Shown here: piece by piece, positions 17,525-26,006 of the stretch
Numbering within the stretch: position 1 is the first letter of the stretch
Layout: each line of letters begins with the position of its first letter
Source: Alicyclobacillus sp.
GTDB taxonomy: Bacteria; Bacillota; Bacilli; Alicyclobacillales; Alicyclobacillaceae
NCBI RefSeq assembly: GCF_023511815.1
Contig: NZ_JAIMAV010000008.1
Coordinates: 1-58,461, forward strand
Reading direction: 5' to 3'
DNA: 58,461 nt
Notes under the pieces: generated by a model
What the model was told of the DNA's origin: nothing
Seen by the model: only the letters and a program-made list of their open reading frames with translations
Database searches by the model: none
Position numbers and translations under genes: made by a program

Positions 17525-17854
17525 ATGGCGACCATCGAGGATTTTGAGAAGCTGGATCTGCGGGTCGGCACGGTGATCGCCGCCGAGCCGTTCCCGGAGG
17601 CGAGAAAGCCGGCCATCAAGCTGCGGATTGACTTCGGGCCGCTCGGCATCCGGCAGTCGAGCGCGCAGATCACCCGCCGCTACACGCCGCAGGCGCTCGT
17701 CGGCCGGCAGGTGGTGGCGGTGGTCAACTTCCCGCCGCGGCGCATCGCCGGTTTCTCATCCGAGGTGCTGGTCCTCGGCGGCATCCCCGAAGCGGGGGAT
17801 GTGGTGCTCCTTGGCCCCGATACCCAGGTGCCAAACGGGACCCCCGTGGCTTGA
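17525..17854 (+). CDS. csaA: Export chaperone CsaA
   Basis: This 109-residue protein has the single EMAP-II/tRNA-binding-like OB fold. It matches B. subtilis CsaA along its length from [17 protein letters not shown] through the blocks [31 protein letters not shown] and [17 protein letters not shown]. CsaA is a SecB-like chaperone proposed to guide some preproteins to the translocon. The start is placed at ATG 17525 because the homology begins there; an in-frame ATG at 17495 would add ten residues. Confidence 0.93.
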   Translation: MATIEDFEKLDLRVGTVIAAEPFPEARKPAIKLRIDFGPLGIRQSSAQITRRYTPQALVGRQVVAVVNFPPRRIAGFSSEVLVLGGIPEAGDVVLLGPDTQVPNGTPVA

Positions 17855-17877
17855 TGCGACCTCGGTGCCGGCGGGCT

Positions 17878-17906
17878 GTGACGCGACCGCCGGTTTCGGG
17901 TAGAAT
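17878..17906 (+). promoter_or_regulatory. Promoter of the 62-residue membrane protein gene
   Basis: GTGACG at 17878-17883 and TAGAAT at 17901-17906 are separated by exactly 17 bases, a plausible sigma-A promoter with the start codon 20 bases downstream at 17926. Confidence 0.5.
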
Positions 17907-17925
17907 GGGGGCTGGGTGAGATCCG

Positions 17926-18114
17926 ATGGTGAGACGTTTGGCGCACTGGCTCTATGGGGACATGAGCGCCCAGAAGGCCGTGCGGATCGGCATGGAGTGG
18001 TTCAACCTGGCGTACGCCGTCGTTCACGGGGTGGAGCGCTCCTGGCCGGACATGAGCCTCGATCTCGCGTTTCTCCTCTTCTGGATCTGGTTGCGCACCC
18101 GGTTTGACTGGTGA
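17926..18114 (+). CDS. Small membrane-associated protein of unknown function
   Basis: A 62-residue protein MVRRLAHWLYGDMSAQ... with an amphipathic first half and a hydrophobic C-terminal stretch LAFLLFWIWLR near residues 47-57. I do not recognise a family. A plausible promoter with 17-base spacing precedes it and a GGGTGAG ribosome-like site lies just before ATG 17926. It ends one base before the end of the convergent gene at 18116. Confidence 0.5.
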   Translation: MVRRLAHWLYGDMSAQKAVRIGMEWFNLAYAVVHGVERSWPDMSLDLAFLLFWIWLRTRFDW

Positions 18115-18115
18115 G

Positions 18116-18460
18116 TCACGCGGGCCCCAGCGGCGGAAGGTCGGTCTGGTCGGGGTGCGCCGGAACGCCCTGGCTCGCGTCACTGGCGGATGCCCCATCC
18201 GGCGTTCCGTCGGACAGGATGCGCACATCCGCCCCGTTCTGCGCCGCCACCCGTGCCCACAGTTGGAACTCCCACCGCGGCGCCGTCACCGTCAGCCCAT
18301 CGTCCGACGTGCGCTCCAGCCGGGCGCGGGTCGCCCCTTCGTACACCGCGTCGGACCGCATCTCCTCGACCCAATCCGGCCGGCTGTCCGGGTCCTCATG
18401 GTGGATGACGAACCGCACGATGTCCCGTCCGCCCTTCGCGTTCGACCTTGGTGGTTGCAT
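18116..18460 (-). CDS. Hypothetical protein, 114 residues
   Basis: A soluble 114-residue protein beginning MQPPRSNAKGGRDIVRF; the first ~85 residues look like a compact alpha/beta fold and the last ~30 are Pro/Asp/Ser-rich and likely disordered. No family recognised. ATG 18460 follows GGGAGGG at a longish spacing. It is divergent from the pyruvate carboxylase gene, with 75 bases between them. Confidence 0.55.
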   Translation of the reverse strand: MQPPRSNAKGGRDIVRFVIHHEDPDSRPDWVEEMRSDAVYEGATRARLERTSDDGLTVTAPRWEFQLWARVAAQNGADVRILSDGTPDGASASDASQGVPAHPDQTDLPPLGPA

Positions 18461-18535
18461 GGTCCACTAATCCCTCCCGTCTGCGCACTCAGTGTTTGTC
18501 GCGGGCGGCCAGTTTATCCGAGAAGAGGTGACCGA

Positions 18536-21500
18536 GTGAAAAATTTTAGGAAGATTCTGGTTGCCAATCGCGGCGAGATCGCCATCCGTGTCTGCCGGGC
18601 GGCCACGGAGCTGGGCATCCGGACCGTGGCCATCTACGCGGAGGAAGACAAACTGTCACTGCATCGGTACAAGGCGGATGAGGCGTACCGGGTGGGGGCC
18701 GGCAAAGGGCCGGTGGAGGCGTACCTGGACATCGACAGCATCATTGATGTGGCGCTGCGTGCCGAGTGTGACGCCATTCACCCCGGGTACGGATTTTTGT
18801 CGGAGAATGCCGCGTTCGCACGCGCCTGCCGGCAGGCCGGCATCACCTTCATCGGACCGAAGCCGGAGCACCTGGAGCGATTCGGGGATAAGGTGAGCGC
18901 TCGCCAAACGGCCATCGAGGCGGGGATCCCCGTGGTCCCGGGGACGGACGGCCCGGTGCATCTCGACGGCGCGCGCGCCTTCGCCCGGGAGGCGGGGTAC
19001 CCGGTGATCATCAAGGCGGTCGCCGGCGGCGGCGGACGGGGAATGCGCGTGGTGCGCAGCGAGGCGGAGCTGGTGGACGCGTTCTCGCGCGCGAGTTCGG
19101 AGGCGCAGGCGGCCTTCGGCGAGGGCGGTGTGTACGTCGAAAAGTACCTGGAGGCCCCGCGCCACATCGAGGTGCAGATCCTGGGGGACGCGCACGGGAA
19201 TTTGGTGCATCTGTTCGAGCGGGACTGCTCCATCCAGCGCCGGCATCAGAAGCTGGTGGAGATTGCCCCCTCGCGCCTGGACGAGTCGCTGCGGCACGAC
19301 ATCTGCCGGACGGCCGTTCACCTGATGCGACACGTCCAATACGAGAACGCGGGCACGGTGGAATTTCTCCTGGCGCCGGACGGGCGGTTCTACTTCATCG
19401 AGGTCAATCCGCGCATCCAGGTGGAACACACGGTGACGGAGCTGGTCACCGGCATCGACCTGGTGCAGGCGCAGATTCGCGTCGCGGAGGGGTATCCGCT
19501 GTCCGCCCCGGAGATTGGCATCCACCGGCAGGAGGACATCCAAACGCGCGGGTACGCCATCCAGTGCCGGGTGACGACCGAGGATCCGCGAAACGGGTTT
19601 CTGCCTGACACGGGGCGCATCACCACCTACCGCTCGGCGGTCGGGTTCGGCATTCGCCTGGACAGCGGCAACGGATACGCGGGCGCGCGGGTGCTGCCGT
19701 ATTACGACTCGCTGCTCGTCAAGATCAGCGCGTTCGCGCTGACCTTCGAGGCGGCGGCCGCGAAGATGCACCGTTCCCTGCAGGAGTTTCGCGTCCGCGG
19801 CGTCAAGACGAACATCCCGTTTCTCGCCAACGTGGTGCGCCACCCCAAGTTCCTCGCCGGATCGTGCGACGTCAATTTCATCGATCACCACCCGGAACTC
19901 TTCCGCTTCCCGCAGCGGCTCGACCGCGGGACAAAGCTGTTGACCTACATCGCTGAGGTGACGGTCAACGGCAAGGATGAGACGGGACCGCAGCCGAAGC
20001 CGGACCTGCCCGCGCCGCCCGTCCCCGTCTATCGCTACGGGGAGCCGCGTCCGCGCGGGACGCGCGATCTCCTCCATGAGCTGGGACCGGATGGGCTGTT
20101 GCGCCGGCTGCGCCAGGAGCGCCGCCTGTGGCTGACGGACACCACCTTCCGCGACGCGCACCAGTCGCTTCTGGCCACCCGCGTGCGCACGCATGATCTT
20201 CTCGCCATCGCCGAGGCGACCTCCCGCATCGGGGCGAACCTCTTTTCCATGGAGGTGTGGGGCGGGGCGACGTTTGACGCCAGCATGCGTTTTTTGCAGG
20301 AGGACCCGTGGCAGCGGTTGGCGGATCTGCGGTCGGCCATCCCGAACGTCCTCTTTCAGATGTTGTTGCGCGGCGCCAATGCGGTCGGCTACAAGAATTA
20401 CCCCGACAATGTGGTGCGCCGGTTTGTGCAGCTGGCGGCGGAGAGCGGCATCGACGTCTTTCGCATCTTCGACAGTCTGAACTGGTTGCCGAATATGCGG
20501 GTGGCCATCGACGAGGTCCGGGAGGCGGGCAAGATCGCGGAGGCGGCCATCTGCTACACGGGCGACATCCTCAATCCGGATCGCAGCCGGTACAACCTCG
20601 ACTACTACGTTCGCCTGGCGCAGGAGTTGGAGCGCGCGGGCGCGCAGATCCTCGCCATCAAGGACATGGCGGGATTGCTCCGGCCCCACGCGGCGGTGAA
20701 ACTGGTCAAGGCCCTGCGCGATCACGTCGGCGTCCCCATCCACCTGCACACGCACGACACCAGCGGCAACGGGCTGGCCACGTGCCTGATGGCCGCAGAG
20801 GCGGGCGTGGACGTGGTGGACGTGGCCATCAGTTCGATGTCGGGCCTGACCTCGCAGCCGAGCTGGAACGCCCTGGTGGCCGCGTTGGAGCGAACGCCGC
20901 GGGCGGTGCCGGACGATCTCGAGCAACTGCAGCACCTGTCCGATTACTGGGAAGCCGTGCGGCGGTACTACGCGCGCTTCGAGTCGGACATGAAGACCTC
21001 CTCGGCGGAGGTGTACCTGCACGAGATGCCGGGCGGGCAGTACACCAATCTGCGCGAGCAGGCGATGGCGCTGGGCATCGGGGACCGCTTCGACGAGGTC
21101 AAGCGGGCGTACCAGGAGGTCAACCGGATGCTGGGCGACATTGTCAAGGTGACGCCCTCGTCGAAGATGGTCGGGGACTTCGCCCTTTTCATGGTGCAAA
21201 ACGGGCTCAAGACGGCGGAGGACGTGCTGGCGAAGGCGGAGGGGCTCGATTTTCCCGCCAGTGTGGTCGACTTCTTTCTCGGACACATGGGTCAGCCCCC
21301 GGGCGGCTTCCCGGAGGAACTGCGGCGGGCTGTGCTCAAGGGCCGCCAGCCGTTGGCGGGCCGCCCCGGGGAGCTCCTGCCGCCGGTGGACCTGGAGGCG
21401 GAGCGGGGGGCGTTCGCGGAGCGCATGGGCGTCTCGCCGGACGATCGGCGGCTGATGTCCTACGTGATGTATCCGAAGGTGACGGAGGACCTGTACCACC

Positions 21501-21988
21501 ACCGGGCCCGGTACGGGGATCTCACGCCGCTCGACACGCTGACGTTCTTTTACGGGATGCGCCCGGGCGAGGAGATCACGGTGTCCATCGAGCGCGGCAA
21601 GACCCTGGTCGTGAAGCTGCTCTCCGTGGGCGAGCTGCAGCCGGACGGGCGGCGGACGGTGTTCTTCGAGCTCAACGGCCAGCCCCGCGATGTGGAGGTG
21701 CTCGACAGGAGCGCGCCGCAGGCGTCCCAGCAACGCCGCCGGGCTGGGGACGATCCGCACGAGGTCGGGGCCAGCATGCCGGGGACGGTGTTGGCGGTCA
21801 CCGTGAAGCCGGGGGATGCGGTCTCGCGCGGGGATCTGCTGCTGGTGACCGAGGCGATGAAGATGGAGATGCAGGTGCAGGCGCCGCTCGACGGCGTGGT
21901 GGAGGAGGTGTGCTGCCGCCCGGGGGATGCGGTGCAGCCGGGCGATCTGTTGGTGGTGCTGCGGGACCGCGGACCGGGCGAGGCGTGA
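18536..21988 (+). CDS. pyc: Pyruvate carboxylase
   Basis: This biotin-dependent enzyme makes oxaloacetate from pyruvate, bicarbonate and ATP, replenishing the TCA cycle. Start is GTG 18536 (MKNFRKILVANRGEIAIRV) five bases after GAGGTG, giving 1150 residues, the normal length for the single-chain enzyme. Domains in order: biotin carboxylase/ATP-grasp (about 1-455, with GGGGRGMRVV and the FIEVNPRIQVEHTVTE block), carboxyltransferase (about 530-830, starting LTDTTFRDAHQSLLATR), PYC/OadA conserved domain, and a C-terminal biotinyl domain whose EAMKMEM holds the biotinylated Lys 1109. The frame upstream is open but belongs to no gene on this strand. Confidence 0.97.
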   Translation: MKNFRKILVANRGEIAIRVCRAATELGIRTVAIYAEEDKLSLHRYKADEAYRVGAGKGPVEAYLDIDSIIDVALRAECDAIHPGYGFLSENAAFARACRQAGITFIGPKPEHLERFGDKVSARQTAIEAGIPVVPGTDGPVHLDGARAFAREAGYPVIIKAVAGGGGRGMRVVRSEAELVDAFSRASSEAQAAFGEGGVYVEKYLEAPRHIEVQILGDAHGNLVHLFERDCSIQRRHQKLVEIAPSRLDESLRHDICRTAVHLMRHVQYENAGTVEFLLAPDGRFYFIEVNPRIQVEHTVTELVTGIDLVQAQIRVAEGYPLSAPEIGIHRQEDIQTRGYAIQCRVTTEDPRNGFLPDTGRITTYRSAVGFGIRLDSGNGYAGARVLPYYDSLLVKISAFALTFEAAAAKMHRSLQEFRVRGVKTNIPFLANVVRHPKFLAGSCDVNFIDHHPELFRFPQRLDRGTKLLTYIAEVTVNGKDETGPQPKPDLPAPPVPVYRYGEPRPRGTRDLLHELGPDGLLRRLRQERRLWLTDTTFRDAHQSLLATRVRTHDLLAIAEATSRIGANLFSMEVWGGATFDASMRFLQEDPWQRLADLRSAIPNVLFQMLLRGANAVGYKNYPDNVVRRFVQLAAESGIDVFRIFDSLNWLPNMRVAIDEVREAGKIAEAAICYTGDILNPDRSRYNLDYYVRLAQELERAGAQILAIKDMAGLLRPHAAVKLVKALRDHVGVPIHLHTHDTSGNGLATCLMAAEAGVDVVDVAISSMSGLTSQPSWNALVAALERTPRAVPDDLEQLQHLSDYWEAVRRYYARFESDMKTSSAEVYLHEMPGGQYTNLREQAMALGIGDRFDEVKRAYQEVNRMLGDIVKVTPSSKMVGDFALFMVQNGLKTAEDVLAKAEGLDFPASVVDFFLGHMGQPPGGFPEELRRAVLKGRQPLAGRPGELLPPVDLEAERGAFAERMGVSPDDRRLMSYVMYPKVTEDLYHHRARYGDLTPLDTLTFFYGMRPGEEITVSIERGKTLVVKLLSVGELQPDGRRTVFFELNGQPRDVEVLDRSAPQASQQRRRAGDDPHEVGASMPGTVLAVTVKPGDAVSRGDLLLVTEAMKMEMQVQAPLDGVVEEVCCRPGDAVQPGDLLVVLRDRGPGEA

Positions 21989-22112
21989 TCCCGTCGCGAC
22001 CGGCAGAGGCCGCACACACGGGAGGGTGGCTGAAGGCGAGTTGGAAGGATCCGAGGCGGATGGGGCCGGATGCGGCGGTCACAGGCGGGTCGTCCGGGGC
22101 CGGGACGAGGGA

Positions 22113-22634
22113 TCAGGCCTTGCCCGGCCCGACCGCGTCCGCGGCGGGGACGAGGTACTGGTAGATGAGGACGTCCTGCCACGCCCCGAACTTGTGCCCG
22201 ACCTCCCGCAGGCAACCGACGCAGGTGAAGCCGAAGCGCTCGTGAAGCCGGACGCTCGCCTCATTGCCGCGCGTGATGTGAGCGAGGACGGCGTGCAGTC
22301 CAATCTTGGCGGCACGCTCGAGGATGTGGCGCATGAGCTCGCCGCCGATGCCCTTTCCGCGCTGTTGCTGGTCTATGTAGATGGAGATCTCCGCGGTGTA
22401 CCGGTACCCGGGTTTCCCGCCGTAGGGGGAGAGGCCGCAGTACCCGAGGACGTGGCCGTCCTCCTCGGCGACCACCAGGGGGTGCCGGGGACCGTGATGT
22501 GCGAACCAGATGCGGCGTTGTTCCAGGGTCTGCACCTCGAGATCGAAGGTGGCGGTGGTGTCGAGAACGGCCTGGTTGTAGATGTTGAGCATCGTCAGGA
22601 GATCGTGGTAATGGGCGTCGCGGATGCGCAGCAC
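22113..22634 (-). CDS. GNAT acetyltransferase, phosphinothricin/YwnH type
   Basis: A 173-residue GNAT N-acetyltransferase. Blocks typical of the phosphinothricin/methionine-sulfoximine acetyltransferase subgroup are IYNQAVLDTTATFD, YRYTAEISIYIDQQQRGKGI with the acetyl-CoA loop Q/R-x-x-G-x-G/A, and RLHERFGFTCVGCLREVGHK. Such enzymes detoxify glutamate-analogue inhibitors such as methionine sulfoximine. GTG 22634 follows GAGGAGGG. A promoter with 17-base spacing precedes it. Confidence 0.85.
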   Translation of the reverse strand: MLRIRDAHYHDLLTMLNIYNQAVLDTTATFDLEVQTLEQRRIWFAHHGPRHPLVVAEEDGHVLGYCGLSPYGGKPGYRYTAEISIYIDQQQRGKGIGGELMRHILERAAKIGLHAVLAHITRGNEASVRLHERFGFTCVGCLREVGHKFGAWQDVLIYQYLVPAADAVGPGKA

Positions 22635-22666
22635 GGTGAGCCCTCCTCGTTCAAGCCTCCAGCTTC

Positions 22667-22695
22667 ACACTACGCCGGAATCGGGAGGGCGTCAA
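22667..22695 (-). promoter_or_regulatory. Promoter of the GNAT gene
   Basis: On the minus strand TTGACG (22695-22690) and TAGTGT (22672-22667) are 17 bases apart, 33 bases before the GTG start. Confidence 0.5.
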
Positions 22696-22734
22696 CCACT
22701 CTTGTGAATTTACTTAACGGCGCAACTGCTCACA

Positions 22735-22752
22735 CGGGAGCCACGGCTCCCG
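22735..22752. other. Intergenic hairpin
   Basis: A perfect palindrome CGGGAGCC-AC-GGCTCCCG lies between the GNAT gene and the coiled-coil gene that ends at 22781 on the minus strand. It is placed like a terminator for that gene but lacks a T-run on either side. Confidence 0.4.
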
Positions 22753-22780
22753 CGACACGCCGACGCGGCCAGCCCTCGGG

Positions 22781-23059
22781 TCAGACCTCGTCCTGCGGGA
22801 GCTGCCCCTGGGCTTGCGCGAAGCGGCGCTCGGCATCCCGAAGATCGTCGGTCACCTCGGCCACCGCTCGCTCGTTGTCGTCCCCCTGCATCTGGGCGAC
22901 GGCCCGTTCGGCCTTCTCCAGAGCGTTTTTCGCCTGGGACAGCATCGTGCGGGTGGTGTGCGATTGCGCCTGCGCCACCGCCCGGTGCGCTTTGGCCACC
23001 GAATCCTGCGCGTCCGACAGCGGACTTTGCGACTGCATGCTGGTCGGCTGATTTGGCAT
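22781..23059 (-). CDS. Small coiled-coil protein of unknown function
   Basis: A 92-residue, Ala/Gln-rich protein beginning MPNQPTSMQSQ. From about residue 15 to 85 it has heptad-like helices (AKHRAVAQAQ, NALEKAERAVAQMQ, LRDAERRFAQAQ), so it is probably a two-helix coiled coil. It is cytoplasmic, with no signal peptide. ATG 23059 follows GGAGGAGAGG. The segment GGATG (23120-23116 on this strand) and CAAAATA (23098-23092) with 17 bases between them resembles a sigma-F/G promoter, so a spore-related role is possible but unproven. No family recognised. Confidence 0.6.
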   Translation of the reverse strand: MPNQPTSMQSQSPLSDAQDSVAKAHRAVAQAQSHTTRTMLSQAKNALEKAERAVAQMQGDDNERAVAEVTDDLRDAERRFAQAQGQLPQDEV

Positions 23060-23178
23060 GTTTCCTCTCCTCCCCTCGGATTCGCTGGCCCTATTTTGGT
23101 CGGGCGGATGAAAATCATCCATCCGCCGGGCCGGGCTGCGGACACCGAGGAGGAGTCGGATGTTTGGGGCGGGCCTCG

Positions 23179-23868
23179 TCAGGTGTTTGGCGCCGGCGGA
23201 TGCTCCGGAGTGTGAAGCGTCTGGTTTGGCGTGGACCGCCCGATGAACAGCGGGCTGTGCTGGATGTAGGAGCGGCCCAGGCGGTGATAGTGATCGACGA
23301 TTTCGGCGTTGAGGTGGCGAAACTCCTCAGGCACCGGCGGGAGGGCGTCGGCCTGGTCCTGCGTGTGCACCGCCTGGCCCGGTGCGACGTACCGGCCATC
23401 CGGGATCTGGACCCGATGGGTGACGACGGCCCCGTGCATGATGACGCAGTTTCGCCCAATCACCGCGTCGTACACCGAGGCGTGCTGCCCGATGAACGTG
23501 TTGCGGCCGATGAACAGGGGACCGTGCACAGCCGCGTGATGCAGGACGCTGACCTCTCCCTCGATGAACACCCCCATGCGTTTCCCGCGAACGGTCACGA
23601 ACTGAGCCGGGTGGCAATGAAGCAGCACGTAATCCTGCAGATTGGTTTTGGGTCCGATGTAGAACGGATAGGCGGAATCGGCCCGGAGCACGGCGTAGTA
23701 CCCGATGAACACCCCTTCGTCGACGGTGATGTCTCCCACCAACGTCGCTCCTTTTCCGATGGCGGTGGTGGGATGGACGTGCGGAGACGCGACCGAGGAC
23801 ACCTCGCGCACGGGTGGATTGGGGGCCATCACCTGGCCAAACGGGAACTGCACTCCCCGATGCGGCAT
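23179..23868 (-). CDS. cam: Gamma-class carbonic anhydrase, Cam/CcmM-like
   Basis: A 229-residue left-handed beta-helix protein with repeated hexapeptides (IGKGATLVGDITVDEGVFIG). Its core aligns by eye with archaeal Cam and the CcmM N-terminus: NLQDYVLLH, VSVLHHAAVHGP, NTFIGQHASVYDAVIGRNC, IPDGRYVAPG and the C-terminal Tyr/His-rich helix. Predicted zinc ligands are His 84, His 110 and His 115, in the Cam spacing. The Cam acidic loop with the proton-shuttle Glu is not seen, as in CcmM-type homologues. It would interconvert CO2 and bicarbonate; bicarbonate feeds pyruvate carboxylase nearby, though co-regulation is not shown. ATG 23868 follows AAAGGAGGAAG. Confidence 0.88.
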   Translation of the reverse strand: MPHRGVQFPFGQVMAPNPPVREVSSVASPHVHPTTAIGKGATLVGDITVDEGVFIGYYAVLRADSAYPFYIGPKTNLQDYVLLHCHPAQFVTVRGKRMGVFIEGEVSVLHHAAVHGPLFIGRNTFIGQHASVYDAVIGRNCVIMHGAVVTHRVQIPDGRYVAPGQAVHTQDQADALPPVPEEFRHLNAEIVDHYHRLGRSYIQHSPLFIGRSTPNQTLHTPEHPPAPNT

Positions 23869-23987
23869 GGAATCTTCCTCCTTTCATCTCTCCACCCATA
23901 TGCGGGGCGGACGCCTGGGGTACTTGGGACCCGCGCGGGATGCGGTGGCGGTGGGCGGCCACCGACACGGCCAAGGCCGGAATCGGT

Positions 23988-23993
23988 TATAAT
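23988..23993 (+). promoter_or_regulatory. -10 element of the cation-efflux gene
   Basis: A perfect TATAAT lies 30 bases before the start codon at 24024. No good -35 hexamer is present at 16-18 bases, so the promoter may need an activator such as a metal-responsive regulator (inference). Confidence 0.5.
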
Positions 23994-24023
23994 GGCGGCA
24001 AACGCGATGAAGGAGAGAGGGAC

Positions 24024-25034
24024 ATGCCCAGGGGCGAACCGCCCGTCGGGACCACCGCCGACGACAGCCGGGAACGGGATGAACATTCCCGCCATCACCA
24101 CCACGCCCACGGTCACGCCCACGACGGCGTGTTTCATACACACGCCCCGGCCGGCAGGATGGGGCGCGCGTTCTGGCTGACCGCGGTGATCCTCCTGGCG
24201 GAGCTGGCCGGCGGATGGCTGTCGCACAGCCTGGCGCTGATGTCGGACGCGGGGCACGTGCTGACGGACCTGGCGGCCATCGGATTGGCGTGGTACGCGT
24301 TGAATCAGGCGCAGCGGCCCGCCAATGAGCGGATGACGTTCGGGTATCACCGCTCCGGCATCCTCGCGGCGTTGATCAACGCCGTGACGCTGTGGGGTGT
24401 GGCGATTGTCATCCTGGTGGAGGCGTATCACCGGCTGCTGCGGCCGCAACCGGTCCTCGGCGGCTGGCTGTTCGTCAGCGCGGCCGTCGGCCTTGCGCTG
24501 AACCTGTATCTGGCGTGGGGGATGCGCCACGATGAGCAGCTCAATGTGCGCAGCGCGGTGCTGCACATGATGGGGGATGCCGCGGCGTCCGCCGCGGTGA
24601 TTGCCGGGGGTGTGGTGATGGCCCTCACCGGATGGTACATCATCGATCCACTGCTCAGCGCGGCCATCGCCCTGCTCATCGCCTTTGGCGCGTGGGGCAT
24701 CGTCCGGCAGACCGTCACCATTCTGATGGAGGGCGCCCCCCACGGGATTGAGCTCGATCGCGTCGTCCAGGAGATGCTTTCCGTCCCCGGGGTGCAATCG
24801 GTGCACGATGTGCACGTGTGGTGCATCACCAGCGGCCGGAACGCGCTCTCCTGCCACGTGGTCATGGACGGCGACCTGACCATCCGCGAGAGCCAGGCCA
24901 TTCTGCGAGACATGGAACATCGCTTGGAACACCTCGGCATCGGCCACGTCACCATTCAGACGGAGGACGACGCCCATCCCCACGAGGCGTCCGTGCTGTG
25001 CGGGGGCGGGCCGGAGGAGAAGGCGGCACCCTGA
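24024..25034 (+). CDS. czcD: Cation diffusion facilitator, CzcD/ZitB-like
   Basis: A 336-residue CDF efflux protein that exports zinc, cobalt or cadmium in exchange for protons or potassium. The N-terminal tail is His-rich (SRHHHHAHGHAHDGVFHTH, about residues 22-40), typical of zinc-type members. Six membrane spans follow, with metal-site motifs HSLALMSDAGHVLTD in span 2 and HMMGDAAAS in span 5, then a C-terminal cytoplasmic ferredoxin-like domain (VHDVHVWCITSG). ATG 24024 follows AAGGAGAGAGG. The upstream in-frame extension overlaps the divergent promoter region and is not part of the protein. Confidence 0.92.
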   Translation: MPRGEPPVGTTADDSRERDEHSRHHHHAHGHAHDGVFHTHAPAGRMGRAFWLTAVILLAELAGGWLSHSLALMSDAGHVLTDLAAIGLAWYALNQAQRPANERMTFGYHRSGILAALINAVTLWGVAIVILVEAYHRLLRPQPVLGGWLFVSAAVGLALNLYLAWGMRHDEQLNVRSAVLHMMGDAAASAAVIAGGVVMALTGWYIIDPLLSAAIALLIAFGAWGIVRQTVTILMEGAPHGIELDRVVQEMLSVPGVQSVHDVHVWCITSGRNALSCHVVMDGDLTIRESQAILRDMEHRLEHLGIGHVTIQTEDDAHPHEASVLCGGGPEEKAAP

Positions 25035-25110
25035 CGGACGCCGCGGCTCCCCGCGGGCGGCAGCGCGAGGCCCGCTTCCACCAACCGTTTCGCGTACAGT
25101 TCGCGGGCCG

Positions 25111-25194
25111 TCGGGGCCCGCGCCTTCGCCCCCCGTTCCCTTTTCCATGCACTTCGGGGCCCGCGCCTTCGCCCCCTGTTCCCTTTTCCATGCA
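25111..25194. repeat. Tandem 41-bp direct repeat
   Basis: The sequence starting TCGGGGCCCGCGCCTTCGCC recurs after 43 bases (25111 and 25154). The copies extend about 41 bases each through CCCTTTTCCATGCA and differ at one position (CCCCCC versus CCCCCT). They fill the space between czcD and the amino-acid permease promoter. Confidence 0.85.
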
Positions 25195-25237
25195 AAACTG
25201 TGGATAAAAATACATACCCTCCTTCGCGGTCATCTGC

Positions 25238-25243
25238 TATAGT
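25238..25243 (+). promoter_or_regulatory. -10 element of the amino-acid ABC transporter operon
   Basis: TATAGT at 25238-25243 lies 43 bases before the permease start. The surrounding sequence is AT-richer than average; the -35 is weak. Confidence 0.35.
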
Positions 25244-25286
25244 AGGTGGGCAAGCGGTGACGGAGAAAGGAGGGGGGCACGGCCCG

Positions 25287-26006
25287 ATGAACCTCGATTT
25301 CAGCATCATCGCCCCGAGCATCCCATTCATTCTCAAGGGGATTCTGGTCACGCTGGAGTTCACGCTGACCTCCGCCGTGATCGGCTTTCTGTGGGGCACG
25401 CTGCTGTCCATCCTGAAAATTTCCCGCGTGCGTTTGCTGCGCACCTTCGGCGTCGTCTACACGTCGGTGTTTCGCGGCACGCCGCTGTTGGTGCAGCTCA
25501 GCATCGTCTACTTCGCCACCCCGCAGTTGATCGGATACGACATCACCCCCTACATGGCGGGTGTGATCACGTTTGGATTGAATTCCGCCGCGTACATCTC
25601 GGAGACCATCCGGGCGGGCATCCTCTCGGTCGATCCGGGGCAGCGCGAGGCCGCGCTGTCGCTGGGCGTCCCGTACCGGCGGATGATGATGGACATCATC
25701 CTGCCACAGGCGGTCAAGAACATCCTGCCCGCCCTGGTCAACGAGAGCATCGCGCTACTGAAGGACTCGACCCTGGTGTCGACCATCGGGGCCGGAGACC
25801 TGCTGCGGCGGGCGGACATCGTGTCCGCCAACACCTACAAGTACTTCGAACCGCTGATCATCGTCGCGGGCATCTACTACGTCATGGTCATCTGCCTCAC
25901 GTGGGCCGGCCGGCGGTTGGAGAGGAGGTTGCAGCGCAGTGATCGAAGTGCGGAACGTGTCCAAGTCGTTCGGGGCGCTGACGGTGCTCCGCAACGTGTC
26001 GCTTGA
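25287..26006 (+). CDS. Polar amino-acid ABC transporter permease
   Basis: A 239-residue inner-membrane permease of the HisM/GlnP type. It has about five spans, the N-terminal family motif [16 protein letters not shown] and the coupling loop [23 protein letters not shown] 25287 follows AAAGGAGGGGGG. The last ~22 residues, after the basic [11 protein letters not shown] end, overlap the next gene by 68 bases, more than usual. No substrate-binding protein gene is next to it, so the ligand (glutamine, arginine, cystine or other) cannot be inferred. Confidence 0.88.
   Translation: MNLDFSIIAPSIPFILKGILVTLEFTLTSAVIGFLWGTLLSILKISRVRLLRTFGVVYTSVFRGTPLLVQLSIVYFATPQLIGYDITPYMAGVITFGLNSAAYISETIRAGILSVDPGQREAALSLGVPYRRMMMDIILPQAVKNILPALVNESIALLKDSTLVSTIGAGDLLRRADIVSANTYKYFEPLIIVAGIYYVMVICLTWAGRRLERRLQRSDRSAERVQVVRGADGAPQRVA

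Noticed and set aside
18656-22015. A 1119-codon minus-strand frame across pyruvate carboxylase
   Set aside because: It is an antisense shadow of a complete Pyc with all domains; composition is His/Arg/Leu-rich.
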